Shown: positions 57,615-64,000 of the stretch, piece by piece | Position numbering within the stretch: the first letter of the stretch is position 1 | Layout of the letters: the number at the start of each line of letters is the position of its first letter | Assembly: GCA_905209765.1 (NCBI GenBank) | Contig: CAJLUE010000003.1 | Location: 1-64,000 of the forward strand | DNA length: 64,000 nucleotides | Source of the DNA: an uncultured Collinsella sp. | GTDB lineage: Bacteria; Actinomycetota; Coriobacteriia; Coriobacteriales; Coriobacteriaceae | Direction of reading: 5' to 3' | Translations under genes and position numbers: made by a program | The notes under the pieces: generated by a model | What the model saw: only the letters and a program-made list of their open reading frames with translations | The model's database searches: none | What the model was told of the DNA's origin: nothing

Positions 57615-60404
57615 TTATGCCTCACCTCCTTTGGAGTGCTTGCTGAGCGGGGCGGTTTCCCCGTCGTTTCCGTTTACGTTGTCAACGCCGTCGGCATCTT
57701 GAGCCTTACGATGCGAGCCGATATGCGGCAAGCGGCCCGTGGACTGATCGCCGCCCTTGGCACCACGCTCGCTGGCGTTGAGGCCAAACATGTGGCGGGC
57801 GGCAGGAATGGCGGCCGTGTGTTCGCGCATCTCGCGACGCAGGTCCTCATCCGAAAGCGCCGAGATGCGCATCTGGGTATTGAGGCTCGCGCGGATATAT
57901 TCGATATTGATAAGCCAGCCGCAGATGGCAATAACCGAGATGATCCAAATGACAAGCAGGATGATCTTGCCGTTATTGTCGATATCGAGAACCGTCGACA
58001 GGACAAAGAGCAGGACCTGAACGCCCACCACGGCGGCAAAACCGCCCTTGATGTAGTACGGGTAGCGATGTTCAAAGGCGACCGCATGATCGAGCAGTTC
58101 ACGACGGTACGAATCGGAATCGAGCATGACACGCATGGCCGTGCGCAGCGAGTAGCGCTGGCGCGGCAGGTCGTTGGACTCGCAAATCATCATACCGGTC
58201 GTGGAAAGCTGTTTATCAAAGAGCAGGTTAAGGTTGAGCAGCAGCGGACGCAGCTGCAGGCCGATAAAGAGCGCCACGATCAAGAACACGCCCAGAATGC
58301 ACAGGTTGAACAGGTAGTTGAACGCATACATGCCACCGACGGTCTCGCGCAGCAGGTTGATGCCATAGGTGAAGGGCAGCAGCGGGTGCAGCCACTGGAA
58401 GAAGCCGGGCATCATCTCGATGGGATACATGCCCGACGAGCCGGGGATCTGCACAATGACGAGGATGACGCCGATAGCCTTGCCGATATGCTTAAAGGTA
58501 GTGGACAGCGCATAGATGATGTTGACGTAGGTGAACGAGATAGCGATGCCGCCCAGCACAAAGAGCAGCGGATTGACGCACTGAACACCAATGACCAGGT
58601 CGCCCACCGTAACGATAATGGCCTGGAACGCGCCCAGAATCACCATCAGCAGCCAGCGGCCAAAGTAGCCCTGACGCGCCGTAAAGCTACCGATGCCCTC
58701 GCGGTCGACCTCGAGTTTGTAGATAGCGATGAGCACATAGCCGCCTACCCACAGCGCCAGATTGGTGTAGAAGGGCGCGATGCCCGAGCCAAAGCTCTTG
58801 ACCGGATAGATTGACCTGGACGTCAGCTCAACCGGAGATGCCATGAAATCTGCCACGTCATTGACGTCGACATCCATGAGGTCGGCTAACTCGCCCATAG
58901 ACTCAGAGGTCTGCAGCGCCGCAATGTCATTGGCGGCGGTCGCGAGCTTGTCCTGGACCTTGGCAAGGGAGGCGTCGGTTTGAGACAGCGTGGTCTTTGC
59001 CTGCTTGAGCGTGGCGTCGAGCTGCGCCAGCGTGCCGCGCGCGCTCGCTATCGTGGGGGTCATACCCGATACAATGCCGGTCAAATCGCCCGAAACGGCG
59101 GCAAAGGAGTCAAGCGCGCTCGAAGCCTTCGGCAGTGCGCTCTGCCCCAGATCGGTCTGAGCCTGACCGAGGTTGGCCGTACCGGTCTGAATTGCCGCGT
59201 TGAGTGCGTTGCTCGCGTTCGAGATTGCCGTAGCGTCGTTTGCCATGGCGCTCGACTGTGCAGAGAGGCCATCCTTGATGCTCTGCAGCTTCTGGTTTTG
59301 CTCGCGAAGCGAATTGATGGTCGATGCGATGAGCGCGTCGGCGTCCTCCGACCCCGTTGACGTATCGTTAGCGAGAATCTGCAGGCGCTCGATGACAGCG
59401 CTGTTGTGGTCAATCGTCGCCTGAAGGGATTCGAGCGAGTTGTTGATACGAGTGGTCGTGGACGTAACCGTACCGGTGAGTTTGCCAATCGCGGCGTTCG
59501 CAGAAGCCGATGTCTTGCTCAGCACGATGCTGCCCTCCGAAAGTGCCTTGGAGAGCGAGGTGATGGACTTGCCAGCCGTGGTGCGAGCTTCACCCAGCAG
59601 ATCATTACCCTGAGCGATTGCCTGCGTTAGCGAAGGCGCCTGCCCCTGCAGACCCGCCAGCGCGGCATCGGCCGAAGCAATCGAACTGCTTGTCTTGTCG
59701 ATGGCGGTGTTCATGTCGCCGATGGAATCACGTACTTCGCCCAGGGTATCAGACGCCTCGGACACCGAGCCCGCCAGCGAATCCTTGGTCTGGGTTGCCT
59801 TGTCTTTAAGGTCGATGCCAGCATCTTTGGCAATGCCAGCGACGGTCTCGCCCACCGTGGAGACAAACTCCGAGTTGATCTGCTCCTCGATGGTGTTGGC
59901 GCCGGTATCGGTGACCTTGGGCGCAATGGCGCTCTTTTTCTCGTTGACGTAATAGGTGAGCTTCGGCTGATGGTAGTTGCCGTCGAGCATCGAGACGAGA
60001 TTGTCAGAGAAGTTCCTGGGAATCACGATGGCTGCATAGTATTCGCCGCTTTCGACGCCCTCTTTGGCATCTGCCGCCGAGTCGACGAAGGTCCAGCCAA
60101 GCTGGTCGTTCTCCTTGAGCTGGTCGACCACCTTATCGCCTGCGTTGAGCTCGCCCACCAGGTCGTTCTGGGTGCCCTGATCGTTGTTGGCGATGGCGAT
60201 TTTAATGCCCTGGGTATTTCCGTACGGATCCCAGTTGGCAACGATGTTGTACCAGGCATACAGCGAGGGAATGACGCACACGCCCAGGGTAACCACCAGG
60301 GCGACGGGGTTCATAAGCAGTCGCTTAATGTCGCGCTTAAATATCGCAAAGGAGACCTTTGCGTTGGATAGTTTGCTGCCGAGACTCACGCTTGGACCAT
60401 CCAT
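57615..60404 (-). CDS. YhgE/Pip domain membrane protein (first)
   Basis: 929 residues. Same plan as the gene below: N-terminal LYAWYNIVANWDPYGNTQG, long extracytoplasmic helical stalk (about 190-560, many DLGQ/TLGEV repeats), ABC-2 membrane domain (about 590-790), then an extra C-terminal part with two more helices and a charged cytoplasmic tail (about 800-929). The start is unsure: ATG at 60404 (weak site), or upstream in-frame Met codons at 60440 or 60473; none has a good Shine-Dalgarno. Tandem pairs of YhgE-like genes are frequent and may work as a heterodimer. Confidence 0.88.
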   Translation of the reverse strand: MDGPSVSLGSKLSNAKVSFAIFKRDIKRLLMNPVALVVTLGVCVIPSLYAWYNIVANWDPYGNTQGIKIAIANNDQGTQNDLVGELNAGDKVVDQLKENDQLGWTFVDSAADAKEGVESGEYYAAIVIPRNFSDNLVSMLDGNYHQPKLTYYVNEKKSAIAPKVTDTGANTIEEQINSEFVSTVGETVAGIAKDAGIDLKDKATQTKDSLAGSVSEASDTLGEVRDSIGDMNTAIDKTSSSIASADAALAGLQGQAPSLTQAIAQGNDLLGEARTTAGKSITSLSKALSEGSIVLSKTSASANAAIGKLTGTVTSTTTRINNSLESLQATIDHNSAVIERLQILANDTSTGSEDADALIASTINSLREQNQKLQSIKDGLSAQSSAMANDATAISNASNALNAAIQTGTANLGQAQTDLGQSALPKASSALDSFAAVSGDLTGIVSGMTPTIASARGTLAQLDATLKQAKTTLSQTDASLAKVQDKLATAANDIAALQTSESMGELADLMDVDVNDVADFMASPVELTSRSIYPVKSFGSGIAPFYTNLALWVGGYVLIAIYKLEVDREGIGSFTARQGYFGRWLLMVILGAFQAIIVTVGDLVIGVQCVNPLLFVLGGIAISFTYVNIIYALSTTFKHIGKAIGVILVIVQIPGSSGMYPIEMMPGFFQWLHPLLPFTYGINLLRETVGGMYAFNYLFNLCILGVFLIVALFIGLQLRPLLLNLNLLFDKQLSTTGMMICESNDLPRQRYSLRTAMRVMLDSDSYRRELLDHAVAFEHRYPYYIKGGFAAVVGVQVLLFVLSTVLDIDNNGKIILLVIWIISVIAICGWLINIEYIRASLNTQMRISALSDEDLRREMREHTAAIPAARHMFGLNASERGAKGGDQSTGRLPHIGSHRKAQDADGVDNVNGNDGETAPLSKHSKGGEA

Positions 60405-60688
60405 CCTGTCGTTGAATCGAATCGTACTATCGACAACCATTGTACGTAAGCGCTTTAGTGCCTCGCGGCACAATGGTGCTGAGTTTTGCGGGTAGCAATA
60501 TACTACGAAGATGAGTTAGCGTACAGATGTACAGTATCTTTAATTTCAGCAGGTCACAAAACCACAACCCGCACAAATTAGCAATTCAAATAGTCATCGG
60601 GGACGTTCTTAAACGACTAGTCAAACAAGAACGCCCCCAACGACTAGTTTGGACCACGGTAACATCGATGTTTTAGCAATGCCAGCGA

Positions 60689-60788
60689 GCGGGCACCAGA
60701 GCGAACAAATTGGCATGAAAAGAGGACGGCATAGACCTTCTGGTCATGCCGTCCTCTTTGAATGACAAGTTGTCGCTCTGGCGCCCGC
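60689..60788 (-). terminator. Nested hairpin downstream of htpG (E3)
   Basis: Outer stem GCGGGCACCAGAGCGA / TCGCTCTGGCGCCCGC (one mismatch), internal loops, inner stem AAAGAGGACGGCAT..GACC / GGTC..ATGCCGTCCTCTTT. On the minus strand the inner stem ends in TTTT, so it is a large terminator for htpG. The remainder of 60474-60688 (mostly AT-rich, with CGACTAGT twice near 60616 and 60638) has no gene. Confidence 0.8.
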
Positions 60789-60878
60789 GCAGCGTCGACT
60801 GGTCCGCCGTTCGTTAGAACGGCGGAACTGAGGGCAGCGTCGAGCCGTTACGCGGTTCGTAGAACCGCGTAACTAAAG
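60789..60878 (-). repeat. Tandem 45-bp repeat with covarying hairpins (G1, G2)
   Basis: Both units begin GCAGCGTCGA (60789 and 60834). Unit 1 hairpin CCGCCGTTC-GTTA-GAACGGCGG; unit 2 TTACGCGGTTC-GTA-GAACCGCGTAA. Stem sequences differ with compensating changes while TTC..GAA is kept. Unit 2 overlaps the htpG stop codon. Confidence 0.8.
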
Positions 60879-62897
60879 TAAGTTACAAACAGCTGCCGCG
60901 AAGGCTACGGGGTCCTCGGGGAGAATGCCCTCGACGAGCAGGGCTTGGTCGTAGAGCAGGCCGGAGTACTGCTTGATCTTGTCGGCATCGCCCGCCTTCT
61001 GGGCAGCGACGAGCTTGGCGAAGACCGGGTGCTTGGCGTTGAGCTCGAGCACGCGCTGGCTCTTGGGCATACCGTCGGGCGTACCCTCGGGACCCTTCTG
61101 GAGCACCTTCTCCATCTCGAGCGAAAGCGGGCCTTCGGTGGTGATGCAGGCGGGGGCATCGGTCAGGCGCGCGGAGACGGCAACCTTCTCGACCTTGTCG
61201 CCGAGCGCCTCCTTCATGGCGTTAAAGAGGTCCTCGTTCTCCTTGGTGGCGTCCTCGGCCTCCTTCTTCTCGTCATCGGTCGCCAAGTCAAGATCGCCGG
61301 TCGCGACGTTCTTAAGCTCCAGGTGACGATCCTCGACCTCAGGCTCGGCACCATCGGCAACTGCCTTCTCGGCAGCCTCGCGAGCAGCGTCATCCTCGTA
61401 GACCTTGGGCATATCGGCAGCCACGTACTCACGCATGGCCTGGAAGGTGAACTCATCCACGTCCTGCGTCAGCAGCAGTACATCGTAGCCGCGGTCGAGC
61501 ACGCCCTTCACGACGGGCATCTTGGCCAGACGCTCGCGCGAATCGCCGGCGGCATAGTAGATTGCCTTCTGGCCCTCGGGCATACCCTTAGCATACTCGG
61601 CAAGGGTGATCATCTTCTGCTCCTTGGCAGACCAGAACAGCAGCAGGTCGGCGAGCTCATCGGCCTTCATGCCGTAGCTCGAGTAGATACCGTACTTAAG
61701 GCCGCGACCAAAGTTCTCAAAGAACTTCTCGTAGGCCTCGCGGTCGTTGTCACGCATATCCTCAAGGTCGGCGGTGATCTTCTTCTCGACACGCTTGGCA
61801 ATGGCCTTGAGCTGACGGTTCTGCTGCAGCGTCTCACGCGAAATATTGAGCGTCACGTCGGCAGAGTCCACAACACCGCGCACAAAGTTGTAGTAGTCGG
61901 GCAGCAGGTCGTCGCACTTCTCCATAATCAGCACGTTGGAGCTGTAGAGCGCCAGGCCCTTCTCGTAGTCCTTGCTGTACAGATCGAACGGGGCGCGACC
62001 CGGCACAAACAGCAGTGCATCGTACTCAAGCGTACCCTCGGCATGGAAGCTGATAGTGCGCGCGGGATCGTCAAAGTCGTGGAACGTGGACTTATAGAAC
62101 TCGTTGTAATCCTTCTGCTCAACGTCGGAGCTGCGCTTTTTCCAGATCGGCGTCATGGAGTTGATGGTCTCGAGCTCCTGATAGTCCTCGTACTCGGGCT
62201 TGTAGTCGTCGCCGGCGTCCTCGGGCTTGGGCTTCTGGCGGCTCTTGCTCACCATCATCTGAATCGGGTAACGCACATAGTTGCTGTACTGCTGAATCAG
62301 GCTCTTGAGGCCCCACTCGGTCAGGAAGCGATCGTAGGTCTCGGCCTCGCCGTCGGCGTCGAGCTTCTCGTTCTCGCGCAGCGTCAGGATGACATCGGTA
62401 CCGTGCTCAGCACGCTCGCCATCCTCGATGGTGTAGCCCTCAAGACCGTCGGACTCCCAAACGTGGGCGGTATCCTCGCCATAAGCGCGGCTGACGACCT
62501 TCACGTGGCTGGCAACCATAAAGGCGGAGTAGAAACCCACGCCAAACTGACCGATGATGTCGACATCGGAGCCCTGCTGCTCGGCGTTCTCGGTCTTAAA
62601 CTCCTCGGAGCCGGAATGGGCGATGGTGCCCAGGTTGCGCTCGAGCTCCTCGGCGGTCATGCCGATACCGTTATCCGAAATAGTGATGGTACGGGCATCT
62701 TTATCAAAGGAGACACGGATGGCCAGGTCGCCCTGGTCGAGCTTGACACTCGGATCCTGAAGGCTCTTAAAGTTGAGCTTGTCGACGGCATCGCTCGCGT
62801 TGGAGATAAGCTCGCGCAGGAAGATTTCCTTATTGGTGTAGATGGAGTTGATCATGAGGTCGAGCAGTTTTTTGCTCTCGGTCTTAAATTGACGCAT
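60873..62897 (-). CDS. htpG: Hsp90-family chaperone HtpG
   Basis: 674 residues. N-terminal GHKL ATPase (about 1-210): LRELISNASDAVDKL, DNGIGMTAEEL, GQFGVGFYSAFMVA. Middle domain with a charged loop (about 215-240, KSRQKPKPEDAG), C-terminal dimerisation part with an acidic insertion around 555-575. Cytosolic chaperone. Start 62897 with GAAAGGACTGC. Typical length 620-640, the extra residues lie in these two inserts. Confidence 0.96.
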   Translation of the reverse strand: MRQFKTESKKLLDLMINSIYTNKEIFLRELISNASDAVDKLNFKSLQDPSVKLDQGDLAIRVSFDKDARTITISDNGIGMTAEELERNLGTIAHSGSEEFKTENAEQQGSDVDIIGQFGVGFYSAFMVASHVKVVSRAYGEDTAHVWESDGLEGYTIEDGERAEHGTDVILTLRENEKLDADGEAETYDRFLTEWGLKSLIQQYSNYVRYPIQMMVSKSRQKPKPEDAGDDYKPEYEDYQELETINSMTPIWKKRSSDVEQKDYNEFYKSTFHDFDDPARTISFHAEGTLEYDALLFVPGRAPFDLYSKDYEKGLALYSSNVLIMEKCDDLLPDYYNFVRGVVDSADVTLNISRETLQQNRQLKAIAKRVEKKITADLEDMRDNDREAYEKFFENFGRGLKYGIYSSYGMKADELADLLLFWSAKEQKMITLAEYAKGMPEGQKAIYYAAGDSRERLAKMPVVKGVLDRGYDVLLLTQDVDEFTFQAMREYVAADMPKVYEDDAAREAAEKAVADGAEPEVEDRHLELKNVATGDLDLATDDEKKEAEDATKENEDLFNAMKEALGDKVEKVAVSARLTDAPACITTEGPLSLEMEKVLQKGPEGTPDGMPKSQRVLELNAKHPVFAKLVAAQKAGDADKIKQYSGLLYDQALLVEGILPEDPVAFAAAVCNLL

Positions 62898-63098
62898 GTG
62901 CAGTCCTTTCGCGCTACCCCTGCCCGCAAAAACGGCCCGGTTGCCCGAGCCGCATCGCAGACCTGCTATGTTCAGACTTAGATTTTATAACCTATTAGCG
63001 CGCATATATACATACGGAATCGAAAAACTGTATGTTGCAATGCCCCGTGCGCCAATTGCCGAGGAGTGTCCCCAGCTGCCGGCAGAAAAGGAACGTCC

Positions 63099-63599
63099 CT
63101 ATCTGTCGCCCATGCGCTTGGCCATCCAGGCATGAGGCTGGCCTTCGTCTTCGTAGTCCACCGGCGCGATCTGCGTGTAGCCGGCCTTGGCATAGAGCGG
63201 CAGCACGTACTCCTGTGCATGCAACTTTATGAGTTTGGCGCCGGCATCGCGCGCAGCAGCTTCGCTGGCTTCGACAATCTTGCTTGCCAGACCGCGACGG
63301 CGCATGGCGGACAGCACGGCAACGCGGCCCATAATATAGGTCTCCCCCGCTGCGACGCCTTCGTCCATATCGCACGCCGGCGAAACCGGAGCCTCTGAAT
63401 CTGCCGCGCGCTCCAGTTCCTCGGGAAACACGCGCGAACAGCCCGCGGGCTCACCGTCAACGTAGAGCGTCACGTGGATGCAACTCGGAGCCTCGTCGAT
63501 GGCGTCAAACTCGTTTTGGTAGCCCTGTTCGTCCATAAAAACGGCGCGGCGCACCAGCGCCGCGTCCTCAAAGCAACCCGTCTTAAGTTGGATATCCAT
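63099..63599 (-). CDS. GNAT family N-acetyltransferase
   Basis: 166 residues. The acetyl-CoA binding motif A is GRVAVLSAMRRRGLASKIV, with a following LHAQEYVLPLYAKAGY typical of the family. Resembles ElaA/YjdJ-type GNATs with an N-terminal VRRAVFMDEQGYQNEFDAID stretch. Substrate unknown. Start 63599 follows AAGGGGCTGCT. Confidence 0.88.
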   Translation of the reverse strand: MDIQLKTGCFEDAALVRRAVFMDEQGYQNEFDAIDEAPSCIHVTLYVDGEPAGCSRVFPEELERAADSEAPVSPACDMDEGVAAGETYIMGRVAVLSAMRRRGLASKIVEASEAAARDAGAKLIKLHAQEYVLPLYAKAGYTQIAPVDYEDEGQPHAWMAKRMGDR

Positions 63600-63638
63600 A
63601 GCAGCCCCTTCATTCGATGCGAACGTTGGGGAAAAATT

Positions 63639-64000
63639 TTAGCGGAAATGAGCTCCCACGCTGAACTTCGCGCGTGCTTTTGCCAGGCAATCGTAGTGGC
63701 CCACATTGTGGGCATCGCTCGCGATATAGCTGTACAGGCCCTGCTTAAACAGGCGCTGCGCCGGCTTCTTTTCGTGACCGAATCGTCCGCCTGCGATAAA
63801 GTCCGCCGAAGCCTGCAGTTTGCAGCCCAGGTCGACCAGGTGTTCAGCCACGCTCACATCCTTTTGAATCGCACGATAGCGCTCGGGATGGGCAATAATC
63901 ACCTGGTAACCGCGACACTGCAAGTCGTAGATCGTGTTCTCGTATTCCTCAAAGTCATACGAATCAGCACGCGTCGAGAGCTCAAGCAAAAACTCGTTTG
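63639..64000 (-). CDS. CpsB/YwqE-type tyrosine phosphatase (partial, cut by window end)
   Basis: About 120 C-terminal residues of a PHP-fold manganese-dependent tyrosine phosphatase that acts on capsule kinases (Wzd/CpsD). Metal-binding HPERYRAI and ASDAHNVGH are present. The reading frame is open through the right edge of the window, so the N-terminal ~130 residues lie outside. The neighbour across the edge is probably capsule or exopolysaccharide synthesis. Confidence 0.85.
   Translation of the reverse strand, partial: NEFLLELSTRADSYDFEEYENTIYDLQCRGYQVIIAHPERYRAIQKDVSVAEHLVDLGCKLQASADFIAGGRFGHEKKPAQRLFKQGLYSYIASDAHNVGHYDCLAKARAKFSVGAHFR

Overview
The window looks like a chromosomal segment of a gut actinobacterium of class Coriobacteriia, most likely Collinsella or a close relative. 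That assignment is inference from high-GC codon use, Actinobacteria-like orphan OmpR regulator beside glnA, single-gene loci in short operons, and metabolic genes for a host-associated anaerobe (FeoAB iron uptake, EbgAC beta-galactosidase, nickel-pincer lactate racemase, old-yellow-enzyme reductase, PEP carboxylase). No rRNA or intact tRNA gene was seen.

Layout: 0.3-2.7 kb HAD phosphatase and MFS transporter; 2.9-5.3 kb moaA and a moaC-mobB fusion (molybdenum cofactor); 5.5-6.5 kb protein with a DUF559/VSR-like nuclease end; 6.9-8.2 kb MATE exporter with a MerR-type promoter; 8.4-12.3 kb ligA and an HtrA protease; 12.5-14.6 kb glnA and a GlnR-like regulator; 14.7-17.1 kb an antitoxin-nucleotidyltransferase fusion and two transcriptional regulators. 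From 17.2 to 20.5 kb is an accessory island: a MITE-like element, an AAA ATPase preceded by helically phased tandem repeats and followed by an array of small palindromes, a wrecked tyrosine integrase, and the 3' half of an initiator tRNA left as an attachment-site scar. 20.7-24.0 kb holds an alkyltransferase-like protein, a DHA2 MFS/CBS-protein pair and a cysteine-free ArsC-like protein. 24.2-28.6 kb has an IlvD/Edd dehydratase next to the fused 3' ends of a lost gntP/gntR pair, then an FeS flavoenzyme. 28.7-32.1 kb is a feoA-feoA-feoB locus with palindromic operators; 32.3 kb an HPr-like protein; 32.6-32.8 kb a clear MITE. 32.9-39.4 kb has an APC antiporter and ebgAC with a divergent LacI regulator and three operators. 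39.7-42.3 kb aspS and serB. 42.4-47.0 kb is a lactate racemization region (larB-larC-tetR divergent/convergent with larD and larA). 47.9-55.2 kb ppc, hisS, M20 amidohydrolase, DMT exporter. 55.4-60.4 kb two YhgE/Pip proteins; 60.9-64 kb htpG, a GNAT acetyltransferase and a CpsB-type phosphatase cut by the window edge.

The most unusual feature is the non-coding architecture. Several unrelated families of long hairpins sit at gene 3' ends. Two of them (downstream of larD and of ppc) have the same nested design: a 28-bp outer stem, a conserved asymmetric internal loop, an inner terminator-like stem and a UUCG cap, with stem sequences that differ completely between copies but keep pairing. Other families (three CATCACAACATTCGATG hairpins, four CCACCACAAAGG hairpins, tandem covarying hairpins after htpG and after the ebg regulator) point to many small mobile or structured elements. 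All assignments come from reading the sequence only; no database search was run.
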